This document shows, in pieces, positions 51,198 to 60,285 of a DNA stretch of 64,000 nt. Every line of letters begins with the position of its first letter. The stretch's first letter is position 1. The notes below the pieces were generated by a model. It saw only the letters and a list, made by a program, of their open reading frames with translations. It did no database searches and was not told the origin of the DNA. Location: assembly GCA_046765875.1 (NCBI GenBank), contig JBKPSJ010000099.1, positions 1 to 64,000 of the forward strand. The letters are read 5' to 3'. This stretch comes from DASRHY01 sp046765875. GTDB lineage: Bacteria; Actinomycetota; Actinomycetes; Propionibacteriales; Kribbellaceae. A program made the translations under genes and the position numbers.

Positions 51198-51836
51198 ATG
51201 GCCGATATCTTGCTTGGCCTCCTCGCGATCCTCGCCGGAGGCTTGATGCTCGTCGCGGGTCAGTACGTCCTGCGGCTCATTCTGCCCATCTGGGGCTTCT
51301 TCGCCGGGTTCGCGGCCGGTGCCGGACTCGTGGCCGAGTTCGCCGATGAGCGATTTCTGGGCACTGTGCTCGGCTGGCTGCTTGGCCTGGTACTAGGCCT
51401 GGTCCTCGCGATCCTTGCCTACTTCTTCTATGCCGTCGCCGTCATCTTTGCCATGGCCTCGTTCGGCTTCGCGATCGGCTCCGGTCTCGTCGTGGCGATC
51501 GGAATCGACTGGAACTGGCTGGCCGTTCTGGCGGGCCTCCTGGTCGGCGGAATCGTCGGTGTGGCCTCGATCTTCCTCGACATCCCCATGATCGTCCTCA
51601 TCGTCCTCGGCTCCATCGCGGGCGCGGTCAGCGTGGTCGCCGGCCTCATGCTGCTTGCAGGCTCGCTGAACTCCGCCGACTTCACCCGGGCGACCTTTAC
51701 CGAGACCGTCAAGGACAGCTGGGGCTGGTACCTGACGCTGCTCGTGCTGGCCGTCCTCGGCATCATCATCCAGGCACGGCAGAGGGCCGTGATGCGCCGC
51801 ACGATTCACGCGTACTGGTCCGCCCAGGCGCCCTGA
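51198..51836 (+). CDS. TMEM198/TM7SF3-like (DUF4203) membrane protein
   Basis: A 212-residue protein with about seven membrane helices rich in Gly/Ala. It starts MADILLGLLAILAGGLMLVA and contains LPIWGFFAGFAAGAGLVAEF, the typical first repeat of DUF4203-like proteins. The final helix is followed by a short basic tail RQRAVMRRTIHAYW. No catalytic residues are evident. It may be a structural membrane protein or transporter-like. ATG 51198 begins the conserved part. The gene is monocistronic. Confidence 0.72.
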   Translation: MADILLGLLAILAGGLMLVAGQYVLRLILPIWGFFAGFAAGAGLVAEFADERFLGTVLGWLLGLVLGLVLAILAYFFYAVAVIFAMASFGFAIGSGLVVAIGIDWNWLAVLAGLLVGGIVGVASIFLDIPMIVLIVLGSIAGAVSVVAGLMLLAGSLNSADFTRATFTETVKDSWGWYLTLLVLAVLGIIIQARQRAVMRRTIHAYWSAQAP

Positions 51837-51888
51837 TCTGCGGTCGCAGCTCCTCGAGCGGCATCGGACGCTGTCGGACAATTGCCCC

Positions 51889-52230
51889 ATGGTCGAGGTT
51901 GATCCCGAGCGATTCGAGGCGATGGTCAGCGAGGCGCTCGACGGGATACCCGCGGAGCTGGGGGAACTGATGAGCAACGTGGCCATCACCGTGGAACACA
52001 ACGAAGGGCCGGCGGGCCTACTGGGGCTCTACCGCGGCATCCCTTTGACCCGTCGCACGACGGCCTACGCCGGTGTGCTGCCCGACCGGATCACGATCTA
52101 CCGCCGTGCCATCTGCGCGGTCTGCCGCAGCGACCGAGAGGTCGTCGAGCAGGTTCGCCGGACGGTGGTCCACGAGGTTGGTCACCACTTCGGTATCGAC
52201 GACGCGCGCCTGCGCGAACTCGGATGGTAA
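51889..52230 (+). CDS. minimal zincin-like metallopeptidase
   Basis: A 113-residue protein of the short bacterial metallopeptidase family (zincin-like type). It starts MVEVDPERFEAMVSEALDGI. The zinc motif is HEVGHHFGIDD at residues 95-105, with His95, Glu96 and His99. The length and LPDRITIYRRAICAVCRSD segment are typical. Proteolytic activity has rarely been shown for this family. It lies between a membrane protein and the large nuclease, all on the plus strand but without obvious coupling. Confidence 0.88.
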   Translation: MVEVDPERFEAMVSEALDGIPAELGELMSNVAITVEHNEGPAGLLGLYRGIPLTRRTTAYAGVLPDRITIYRRAICAVCRSDREVVEQVRRTVVHEVGHHFGIDDARLRELGW

Positions 52231-52466
52231 GAAGCCGCCAACATCCGGTTCTGCCGCGAGAGTGAAGCGCGATCATGCCGACGAGTGCGCGCTGGTCGTG
52301 GTATTTGCATGTTCTGCGGCCGCCCAACCGCCCGCCGCCGATACGGGAAAGTGACCAGGTCGTGAACGGCTCTGGTCGCGATCCGGTCGCAACCGTGCGG
52401 AGGCTCGACAGTGGTAGCGTCCGCCCCGATCCTGGTGAGGCCTGGGGCGATCGAAGTGGGGGCACG

Positions 52467-55400
52467 ATGAAACTTGTCGCGGCGCACGTTCGTGCGGCAG
52501 TGGGTTTGGCGCTTCCGGTGGTGCTGCTGACGCCAGTCGGCGCCCTGCCGGCGGGAGCGAACCCGTCCGGGACAGGCATCGTGATCAGCCAGGTCTACGG
52601 TGGCGGCGGCAACACGGGCGCGCCCTATCAGAACGACTACGTCGAGCTCTTCAACCCGACGCCGGTAGCGATCTCGCTGGCCGGCTGGTCCGTGCAGTAC
52701 GCGAGCGCGACCGGCACTGGGAACTTCGGTGCGAACTCGGGCCAGCTGACGGAGCTGAGCGGGACCCTCGCGCCGGGCCAGTACTTGCTCGTCCAGGAGG
52801 GAGCCGGCGCCGGGAACGGCGTACCGCTGCCGACGCCTGACGTGACCGATGCGACGCCGATCGCCATGTCAGCCGCGGCCGGCAAGGTGGCGCTCGTGAA
52901 CACGACGACGCCGCTCGGCTGCAACGGCGGCTCGACCCCGTGCGACGCGGCCGCACTCGCAACCATCGTCGACCGGATCGGCTACGGCAACGCGGACTTC
53001 TTCGAAGGCACCGCGGCGCCGGCGACCTCGAACACAACCGCCGCCGAGCGGCTCGGCGGCGGCTGCACCGATACCGACAACAACGGTCAGGACTTCGCCG
53101 TCGTGACACCGGCACCGCGCACGGGGGCCTCGCCAGGCCACAGCTGCTCGGGGACGCCGGGTACGCCGGCACTGTCGATCAACGACGTCTCACAGAGCGA
53201 GGGCAACTCCGGCACGACGACCTTCACCTTCACCGTCAGCCTCTCGAGCTCGGCCGGCGCGGGCGGCGTCACGTTCGACATCGCGACCGCCGACGGCACC
53301 GCGACCTCGCCGGACGACTTCACGGCCAAGTCGCTCACGGGCCAGTCGATCCCGGCCGGGAGCTCGAGCTACACCTTTGACGTGCTGGTCAACGGTGACA
53401 CGCTCGACGAAGCCGACGAGACCTTCCTCGTCAACGTAACCAGCGTCACCGGTGCGACCGTCGTCGACGGCCAGGGCCAGGGGACGATCACGAACGACGA
53501 CTCCAATATCTGCGCGCAGTCCTTCACGCCGATCCCGCAGATCCAGGGAAGCGGCGCTACCGCGGCGATCACCGGCACCGTCACGACCGAGGGTGTCGTC
53601 GTCGGTGACTTCGAGGGCACCGCGGCCGACAGCGGCTTCTTCCTCCAGGACCCGGCCGGCGACGGCGACCCGGCCACCTCGGACGGCATCTTCGTCTTCA
53701 CGGGGAATTCGAACCTCGTGAGCGCCGGTCAGGTCGTCCGGGTGACCGGCTTCGCGCGCGAGCGGTTCGGGCAGACGACGATCAACGGCACGAACAGCAA
53801 CACCTCTGCGGTGCCGGCAGCCAACATCGCGCAGTGTGGCGCCGGCAGCGTCACCCCCACCGACGTGGACCTCCCGTTCGCCAACGCGAGCTTCGCTGAG
53901 CGCTACGAGGGCATGCTGACGCGCTTCCCCCAGACGCTGACGATCGCCGAGTACTTCAACTACGACCGTTTCGGCGAGATCGTGCTCGCGAAGCCGCTTC
54001 CGGGCGAGTCGCGGCCCTTCACCGGCACCGCGATCGACCCGCCGGGCGCCGCGGCGAACGCGCGGACACTCGCCAACAGCCTCAGCCGAATCACGCTTGA
54101 TGACGTGCAGAGCGCGCAGAATCCCGCGGTCCTGCGGCATCCGAACGGGCAGCCGTTCTCGCTGAACAACCGTTTCCGCGGCGGCGACACCGTCCAGAAC
54201 ACGGTGGGCGTGCTCGGCTTCGACTTCGACCTCTACCGGGTCTATCCCACCGGCCCCGCTCTCTACACCGCGGCGAATCCGCGCACGGCGGCACCCGAGC
54301 CGGTCGGCGGGACGACCCGTGTCGCGGCGATGAACACGCTGAACTTCTTCGTCACGGCCAACTACCCGACGGGCAACCCGCTCGACAACAAGTGCGGCCC
54401 TTCCAACAACCTAGAGTGCCGCGGCTGGGACAGTGACCAGCCCGACGAGTTCACGCGGCAGCGCACCAAACTGCTGCAGGCTCTTACCGGTCTGGACGGC
54501 GACATCATCGGGCTCAACGAACTCGAGAACTCGACGGGTACCGAGCCGCTCGACAGCATCGTGTCGGGGCTGCCGGGCTACGACTACATCCACACGGGCA
54601 CGATCGGAACCGACGCGATCAAGGTCGGCATGATCTACCGCCGGTCCGTCGTCACTCCGGTCGGGCCGTACAAGCTTCTGACGAGCGCGGTCGACCCCCG
54701 GTTCATCGACACCAAGAGCCGCCCCGCGCTCGCGCAGACGTTCGACGTGAACGCGACCGGAGCCCGCTTCACGCTGGTCGTGAACCATCTCAAGTCGAAG
54801 GGCTCGGACTGCAACGACGTGGGCGACCCGGACCTCGGTGACGGCCAGGGCAACTGCAGCCAGACCAGGCGGGCGGCAGCCGAGGCTCTGGTCGACTGGC
54901 TCGCAACCGACCCGACGGGCAGCGGCGATCCCGACTACCTGATCATGGGCGACCTCAACTCGTACACGATGGAAAACACGCTCACCGAGATCCAGGCCGG
55001 CTCTGACGACGTCGCCGGCACGAGCGACGACTTCACGAACCTGATCGCGCACTTCCAGGGCCCGCACGCGTACTCGTACATGTTCGACGGCCAGGCCGGC
55101 TACCTCGACCACGCGCTGGCGAACACGAGCATGCTCGGCCAGGTCACGGGTGCGGCCGACTGGCACATCAACTCGGACGAGCCCGACGTGCTCGACTACG
55201 ACACGACTTTCAAGCCGCCGGAGCAGGAAGCGCTGTGGGAGCCCAACGCCTACCGGACCTCGGACCACGACCCGGTCGTCGTCGGGCTCAACCCGAACGC
55301 CGCGCCGACCGTGAGTGCCGGCGGCTCGTACAGCGTCGCGGAGGGCGGTAGCGTCGCCGTCGGCGCGTCTGCCACCGACCCGAACGGCGACACGGTCACG

Positions 55401-56066
55401 TACGCCTGGGATCTCGACAACAACGGCAGCTTCGAGACACCGGGTCAGAACGTCAGCTTCTCGGCGGCTGGGCTCGATGGGCCGTCGACTAGGACGATCC
55501 GCGTCCAGGCCACCGATCCCGGCGGGCTCACCGCAGTCGACTCGGCGGTGGTGACGATCGACAACGTGCCGCCGACCGCGACGTTCGTCGCGCCGGCGAC
55601 GGCGTTCGCGGGCTTCCCGTTCGCGCTCTCGGTGACAAGCCCACACGACCCGTCCTCGGCGGATACGAGCGCCGGATTCACGTACGCATTCGACTGTGGC
55701 TCGGGCTACGGCCCGTTCACGACCTCGAGTACGGCGTCCTGCCCGACGTCCGCGGTCGGCACGCGCCTCGTCGGCGGCAAGATCCGCGACAAGGACGGCG
55801 ACTCGACGGAGTACCGGGCCTCGGTCGAGGTCGGCGTCACGTTCGACAGCCTCTGTGCCCTGACGCAGGCGCGCGTGTCTAATCCGCAGATCGCGCAGGC
55901 GCTGTGCGTGAAGCTCCAACTGGCGGAGCAAGCCGAAGCGCGCGGCGACCTGACCGCGAAGGAAGCGGCGCTGCGCGCCTACCGAAACCAGGTCGACGGG
56001 CAGACCGGCCAGACGATCACGGCCGCCGACGCGGCCCTGCTGAAGTCGCTGTCTGTCTCGCTCTGA
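52467..56066 (+). CDS. secreted multidomain ExeM/NucH-type nuclease
   Basis: A 1199-residue exported DNase. A signal peptide (about 1-31) is followed by a lamin-tail domain (about 34-180, ISQVYGGGGNTGAPYQNDYV). A Calx-beta domain (about 235-340, SEGNSGTTTFTFTVSLSSSA) and an OB-like region (about 360-480) come next. The endonuclease/exonuclease/phosphatase domain (about 615-940) has GLNELENSTG, VVNHLKSKGSD, MGDLNSY and SDHDPVVVG catalytic motifs. A PKD-like domain (about 945-1030) and a helical tail end the protein. It would degrade extracellular DNA for nutrition or biofilm remodelling. ATG 52467 follows GGGGG. A hairpin follows. Confidence 0.92.
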   Translation: MKLVAAHVRAAVGLALPVVLLTPVGALPAGANPSGTGIVISQVYGGGGNTGAPYQNDYVELFNPTPVAISLAGWSVQYASATGTGNFGANSGQLTELSGTLAPGQYLLVQEGAGAGNGVPLPTPDVTDATPIAMSAAAGKVALVNTTTPLGCNGGSTPCDAAALATIVDRIGYGNADFFEGTAAPATSNTTAAERLGGGCTDTDNNGQDFAVVTPAPRTGASPGHSCSGTPGTPALSINDVSQSEGNSGTTTFTFTVSLSSSAGAGGVTFDIATADGTATSPDDFTAKSLTGQSIPAGSSSYTFDVLVNGDTLDEADETFLVNVTSVTGATVVDGQGQGTITNDDSNICAQSFTPIPQIQGSGATAAITGTVTTEGVVVGDFEGTAADSGFFLQDPAGDGDPATSDGIFVFTGNSNLVSAGQVVRVTGFARERFGQTTINGTNSNTSAVPAANIAQCGAGSVTPTDVDLPFANASFAERYEGMLTRFPQTLTIAEYFNYDRFGEIVLAKPLPGESRPFTGTAIDPPGAAANARTLANSLSRITLDDVQSAQNPAVLRHPNGQPFSLNNRFRGGDTVQNTVGVLGFDFDLYRVYPTGPALYTAANPRTAAPEPVGGTTRVAAMNTLNFFVTANYPTGNPLDNKCGPSNNLECRGWDSDQPDEFTRQRTKLLQALTGLDGDIIGLNELENSTGTEPLDSIVSGLPGYDYIHTGTIGTDAIKVGMIYRRSVVTPVGPYKLLTSAVDPRFIDTKSRPALAQTFDVNATGARFTLVVNHLKSKGSDCNDVGDPDLGDGQGNCSQTRRAAAEALVDWLATDPTGSGDPDYLIMGDLNSYTMENTLTEIQAGSDDVAGTSDDFTNLIAHFQGPHAYSYMFDGQAGYLDHALANTSMLGQVTGAADWHINSDEPDVLDYDTTFKPPEQEALWEPNAYRTSDHDPVVVGLNPNAAPTVSAGGSYSVAEGGSVAVGASATDPNGDTVTYAWDLDNNGSFETPGQNVSFSAAGLDGPSTRTIRVQATDPGGLTAVDSAVVTIDNVPPTATFVAPATAFAGFPFALSVTSPHDPSSADTSAGFTYAFDCGSGYGPFTTSSTASCPTSAVGTRLVGGKIRDKDGDSTEYRASVEVGVTFDSLCALTQARVSNPQIAQALCVKLQLAEQAEARGDLTAKEAALRAYRNQVDGQTGQTITAADAALLKSLSVSL

Positions 56067-56076
56067 CGTTCTACGT

Positions 56077-56124
56077 GGCGCCGGCCGGAGTCGCCTCTCT
56101 TTCATCGAGAAGCCGGCCGGGCGC
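56077..56124 (+). terminator. hairpin after the nuclease gene
   Basis: GGCGCCGGCCGG-type arm (56077-56088) pairs with CCGGCCGGGCGC (56113-56124), with one bulged G and a 24-base loop, starting 11 bases after the stop. Confidence 0.45.
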
Positions 56125-56244
56125 GGATTCGGTGCAGACGCGTGAGCAATCGCGCGAACGTGCGATGTCCTCGTACGCCGGGCGCGATGTGGGGCGGCGA
56201 AATTCGGTGGCGTTGCGGGCCGGGCTCACCGCACACTGCCGCCC

Positions 56245-56979
56245 ATGGGGTCGGTCATGTGGGATCGCGATCTCGCTGAGGTGTACGACGAGACCTACGC
56301 CGAGGGGTTCGAGCCCGCTGCGCTGGATCCCGTTGTGGACTGCCTCGCCGCCCTGGCTCTGGGCGGGCCGGCGCTTGAGTTCGCGATCGGGACCGGGCGG
56401 GTGGCGCTGCCGCTGGCCGAGCGTGGCATCTCGGTGTGCGGGATCGAGTTATCGCCTCACATGGCCGAGCGGCTGCGGGCGAAGCCCGGCGCGGACGCCG
56501 TGTCGGTGACGATCGGCGACATGACCACGACCCGGGTACGTGGCACCTTCACCCTGGTGTACCTGGTGGCCAACACCATCATGAACGTCACTACACAACA
56601 AGATCAGCTCGCGGTGTTCGCCAACGCGGCAGCTCACCTGGAGCCCGGCGGCCGTTTCGTCGTCGAGGTGATCGTTCCGCAGCTGCAGCACGTGCCGCCC
56701 GGGGACACTGCGCTGGTCTTCAGGCTGGACCACGACCACGTCGGGATCGAGACTTTCGACGACCTGGTCGGGCAGATCGCCTGGTCGCACCACTGGATGC
56801 ATGTGCGGGGGCGTCTCGTTCGTCATTCCGCGCCCTATCGCTACGTGTGGCCCTCCGAGCTGGCGCTCATGGGAACGATCGCAGGCTTCCGGCTGCGGGA
56901 CCGATGGGCGAACTGGCAGCGCGCGTCGTTCACCTCGAACAGCACCAACCAGATTGCGGTCTTCGAGAAGTCGCGATAA
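56245..56979 (+). CDS. class I SAM-dependent methyltransferase
   Basis: A 244-residue methyltransferase. Motif I is LEFAIGTGRVALPLAERGIS, followed by the acidic end of strand two in VCGIELSPHMAERL. Motif II is the GDMTTTRVRGTFTLVYLVAN region. The C-terminal half has ELALMGTIAGFRLRDRWANW. The family includes small-molecule methylases, and the substrate is unknown. The start is ATG 56245 or ATG 56257. It is convergent with the ABC permease gene. Confidence 0.88.
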   Translation: MGSVMWDRDLAEVYDETYAEGFEPAALDPVVDCLAALALGGPALEFAIGTGRVALPLAERGISVCGIELSPHMAERLRAKPGADAVSVTIGDMTTTRVRGTFTLVYLVANTIMNVTTQQDQLAVFANAAAHLEPGGRFVVEVIVPQLQHVPPGDTALVFRLDHDHVGIETFDDLVGQIAWSHHWMHVRGRLVRHSAPYRYVWPSELALMGTIAGFRLRDRWANWQRASFTSNSTNQIAVFEKSR

Positions 56980-57092
56980 CACGACCACCCGACGACCCTT
57001 CCGGAATGCCGCGACTGCGGCTGCCTCCGCAGCTCTACGGCGCGTACGGGTCGCATTCGCCCACCCGGGTCCGGTGAGAGCATTCCAACTAC

Positions 57093-59438
57093 CTACTCGG
57101 CGCGGAGGGCGACGGCGGTACGGGTCCGGGCGGCCCAGCTGGCCGGCCCGAGCGCGCCGGCGATCGCGATGGCCGGGCCGGCCAGTGCGAGCAGGACGAT
57201 GTCCCACGGGGCGTACACGGACAGCAGCGACGGCGGGACACCGGAGTTCGCTGCGTGCGCCATGGCGGGCAGCACGGCGTGGTGGAGGTACACCCCGGCG
57301 GGGACCGCGACGATCCCGGCGACCACGCCGACGGCGGCCACCGAGCACACGATCATAGCGAGCGTCTGGCGCGGGCTCATGCCGATGGCTTTGAACACCC
57401 CGATGTCGTGGGCGCGTTCTCGGATTTGCAGGGCGACCGTGTTCAGCACGCCGAGCCCGGCGACAAACGCGATCAGAATCGTCAGCATTGCGACCAGGGT
57501 GACCACCGAGATGAGCTGCTGCGTGTCCCCGCCGCCGGCGCGCACGAAGTACGAGTTGCCGAGCGCGGCGGACAGTCCGTTGGTGTAGGCCTGCGCGTCG
57601 GTGCCCGGCCGAAGGGCCACGGCGTAGCGCTGCACCCTTGCGCTGGGGTCCACGGTGGCCAGCGTGGCCGGGCTCAGGTACATCTCGACATCGTTACCCG
57701 GGCGGAACACTTCGCCGACGATCCGCACCATGGTCCTGTGCCCGCCTGAAACCAGCGGGTAGGTCGAGCCGACCGCAGTGCCGGTGTCGGTGAGGAACAG
57801 CGTGTTGACGACCACCTCGGCGTCCGGCGTCTGCGAGTACCAGCGACCGGTTATCAGCGCAAGGCCGCTCCAGCTCGGGTCGCCGCCGTACGCCGTGACT
57901 GAAACTTCATGGCCCAGCCCGGGCAGGCTGAGATCTTCCTCGCTGACGGGCAGGTAGTGCCGCGTGCCAGGCTGGGCGGCCAGCGCGGAGATCACCACCC
58001 TCTGCTGGGCTGCCGTCATCCCCGGTGGGCTGGACTTGCCGCTGGGGGGCGGGCCGGGCGGGAGCGCCCGTACCTGCACCGGCAGGGCCGACGCCTGGGA
58101 GGCGTCGGCGAAGGCCCGGTCCAGCGAGGTCGCAAGTCCAGCCCCGAACGTCACCGCAACCGCGCCGAAGCCGATGGCCGCGACGGTGACCAGTGTGCGC
58201 GCCGGGCGGGCGGCCGGTGCTGCGAGCCCGAGCGTAACCGCGCGTGGTGCTGCGGTGAGCCGGGCCAGCGCCCGGTGCGCGCGGTAGCCATGCGCCGGGC
58301 GGGGTGCCCGTCCGGTCGCGATCGCCTGCACCGCGCTCATCCGCCCGGCCCGCACCGCCGGCGGCACCGCACCCGCCGCGGTCAGCGCGAGCACCGCGAG
58401 CGGCACGGTCAGGTCCACCCAGAACGGAACGCCGAGCACCCCCACCTCGTAGACCTGCGCGTTCTGTCGCAGCAGCGGGATCGCCAATAGGTTCCCGCAC
58501 ACCGCCCCGGCCATACAGCCGAGGAGCGCGGGAACAGCCACCAGCAGCACGTACGACGCCACCACCTGTGCCGGGGTGAAGCCGATCGACTTGAGCACGC
58601 CGATCCGGGTCGTGCCGGCGATCACCGCGCCGCTGACCACGTTGACCACTATGAATACCGAGATCACCAGCGCGATCACGCCGAAGGCGATGATGAACGG
58701 TACCCACGGCGCGATGTGGCTCTGCTCGGATTGCCGCACGCTCAAGTACGAGACGCTGTTCAGCAGCGTCCCGTGCGGCAGCGCGGCCCGCACCGCCGCG
58801 ATGTCGGCGGCGACCGCGGAGGACGTGCCGGCGTCGGCGAACCGGTACAGCATCTGCGCCTGCCCGGAACCCGAGCCGCCAATCCGAGCGATCTCAGACG
58901 GCAGCACCCACGCCTGCGCAGTGTCGGTGACCGAGTCAGCGACACCGACGACGGTCAGCTTCTGCGAACCGACCGTCACAGACGCCAGCGAACCCACGTC
59001 GCCCTGCACGGCCCTCGACACCACGATCTGCTCGTCGTTTCGTGGCCAATGACCCTGATCCAGAGTCAGGTCGTCGACAGAGCCGCCCGGGAGCATCCGT
59101 CCGACAATCTGCAACGGATATGGCCGCGCGGTCGCGCCGGAGGCGGTGACCTCCGCGGTGACCGCGACCGACGCGAACGGCCCGGCCATCGAGGTCACGC
59201 CGGGCAGTCGTCCGGTGGCCGCGAGCTGCGCCGGGGTCGCTACCGAGGTGTCCACGGTCGCGGTGACGTGAGCGCCGTGCTGGGCTGCGAAGGCGTTGTC
59301 GAACGGGCTGTGCGCGTCTACGAGCATGCCGACAGCGAGCGTCGCGGCGGCGGTGGCCGCCAGCGCCACCAGGCCGATGATCACTGTCTGTAGCCGGCGA
59401 CCCAAGCCGCCACGGGCCGCATGGATGACGGCGGTCAC
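57093..59438 (-). CDS. FtsX-type ABC transporter permease
   Basis: A 781-residue permease. It has an N-terminal membrane helix (about 15-35), an extracellular MacB-like domain (about 45-235) and an FtsX core of three helices (about 245-370). A middle helix (about 410-430), a second periplasmic domain (about 440-640) and a second FtsX core (about 650-775) follow. The FKAIGMSPRQTLAMIVCSV and LKSIGFTPAQVVASYVLLV signatures mark the two halves. Its ATG overlaps the stop of the ATPase gene. Such MacB-like exporters move peptides, antibiotics or lipoproteins outward or transmit force to the outer wall. The divergent two-component system probably induces it. Confidence 0.9.
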   Translation of the reverse strand: MTAVIHAARGGLGRRLQTVIIGLVALAATAAATLAVGMLVDAHSPFDNAFAAQHGAHVTATVDTSVATPAQLAATGRLPGVTSMAGPFASVAVTAEVTASGATARPYPLQIVGRMLPGGSVDDLTLDQGHWPRNDEQIVVSRAVQGDVGSLASVTVGSQKLTVVGVADSVTDTAQAWVLPSEIARIGGSGSGQAQMLYRFADAGTSSAVAADIAAVRAALPHGTLLNSVSYLSVRQSEQSHIAPWVPFIIAFGVIALVISVFIVVNVVSGAVIAGTTRIGVLKSIGFTPAQVVASYVLLVAVPALLGCMAGAVCGNLLAIPLLRQNAQVYEVGVLGVPFWVDLTVPLAVLALTAAGAVPPAVRAGRMSAVQAIATGRAPRPAHGYRAHRALARLTAAPRAVTLGLAAPAARPARTLVTVAAIGFGAVAVTFGAGLATSLDRAFADASQASALPVQVRALPPGPPPSGKSSPPGMTAAQQRVVISALAAQPGTRHYLPVSEEDLSLPGLGHEVSVTAYGGDPSWSGLALITGRWYSQTPDAEVVVNTLFLTDTGTAVGSTYPLVSGGHRTMVRIVGEVFRPGNDVEMYLSPATLATVDPSARVQRYAVALRPGTDAQAYTNGLSAALGNSYFVRAGGGDTQQLISVVTLVAMLTILIAFVAGLGVLNTVALQIRERAHDIGVFKAIGMSPRQTLAMIVCSVAAVGVVAGIVAVPAGVYLHHAVLPAMAHAANSGVPPSLLSVYAPWDIVLLALAGPAIAIAGALGPASWAARTRTAVALRAE

Positions 59439-60121
59439 GGTCGCACCGCCAGGTCCGACGCGAGCCGCCCGTCGGCGAGCCCGATGACCCGATGCGTGTA
59501 CCGGGCCGCCAGCTCAGGGTTGTGGGTGACGAGGATCAGCGTCTGCCCAGCCGAGTTCAGCTCCAGCAGCAGCGCGCCGATCTCGTCCCCGGTGGCGCTG
59601 TCCACTGCCCCGGTCGGCTCGTCGGCCAGCAGCACCGCGGGCCGGTTCACCAGCGCCCGGGCTATCGCCACCCGCTGTCGCTCCCCACCGGACAGCCGCG
59701 CCGGATAGGCGTCTCGCCGGTGCGCGATCCGCAGCGTCACCAGCAGTTCCTCCACGCGTGCCCGCGCCGCGCCCGACCGTACGCCGGCGAGCTGCGCAGG
59801 AAGCAGCACGTTGTCCATGACCGTCATGTCCTCGAGCAGGTTGAAGAACTGGAAGATCATCCCGACGTGCCGCCGCCGGAACCGGGCCACCCCGGTCTCG
59901 TTGAGCGTCTCCACCTGCTGGTCGCCCACCCGGATCGTGCCGCTGGTCGGCCGGTCCATCCCTGCGATCAGGTTGAGCAGAGTCGACTTGCCGCTGCCGG
60001 ACGGTCCCATGACCGCGACCGCCTCGCCCGAGGCGACCGCCAGGCTGACGTCTGCGACCGCCGGCGCCGCGCGGTTGTCATATCGCTTCGTCACGTACTC
60101 GAGTTGAACCAGTGCGTTCAT
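59435..60121 (-). CDS. ABC transporter ATP-binding protein (LolD/MacB type)
   Basis: A 228-residue ATPase. Walker A is MGPSGSGKSTLLNLIAG, the Q-loop is GMIFQFFNLLEDMTV, the signature is LSGGERQRVAIARAL, Walker B is AVLLADEPTGAVDS, and the switch His is in LVTHNPELAA. ATG 60121 was chosen as the family start (NALVQLEYVTKRY). The open frame runs much further upstream without support. It pairs with the FtsX permease, overlapping by four bases, and powers it. Bacitracin-type resistance modules share this layout. Confidence 0.93.
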   Translation of the reverse strand: MNALVQLEYVTKRYDNRAAPAVADVSLAVASGEAVAVMGPSGSGKSTLLNLIAGMDRPTSGTIRVGDQQVETLNETGVARFRRRHVGMIFQFFNLLEDMTVMDNVLLPAQLAGVRSGAARARVEELLVTLRIAHRRDAYPARLSGGERQRVAIARALVNRPAVLLADEPTGAVDSATGDEIGALLLELNSAGQTLILVTHNPELAARYTHRVIGLADGRLASDLAVRP

Positions 60122-60226
60122 GCCGGGAACCGTAGGTCCGCGCGGCCCGCCGCCACGTCGCCCGCGATGACGAAACCGCCTACCGCAATCGGCTGATCCG
60201 CCCGCCGCCGTCATCCCCGGGACGGA

Positions 60227-60244
60227 CGAGATGTACTCATCTCG
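60227..60244. promoter_or_regulatory. inverted repeat between the ABC and two-component operons
   Basis: CGAGATG (60227-60233) and CATCTCG (60238-60244) form a perfect 7-bp dyad around TACT. It lies about 42 bases before the kinase start and 106 before the ATPase start. It is probably the site of the response regulator encoded at 61509. Confidence 0.55.
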
Positions 60245-60285
60245 AACGATGCTCTCCGGCCCCGGGGCCGACGACAATAGGACCC

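Noticed and set aside
50978..51349. Possible gene before the DUF4203 membrane protein
   Set aside because: It overlaps the membrane protein in another frame and turns into Arg-rich sequence. There is no ribosome site.
53190..54140. Long open frame on the minus strand inside the nuclease gene
   Set aside because: It lies antisense to a clearly coding domain region, is Arg/Asp-rich without family features, and results from high-GC third positions.
54411..56105. 564-codon minus-strand frame
   Set aside because: It mirrors the plus-strand nuclease and PKD domains and has a low-complexity Arg/Val/Asp composition.
57015..57032. CTGCGG/CCGCAG hairpin between the methyltransferase and ABC permease genes
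   Set aside because: The stem is only 6 bp, common by chance in this base composition.
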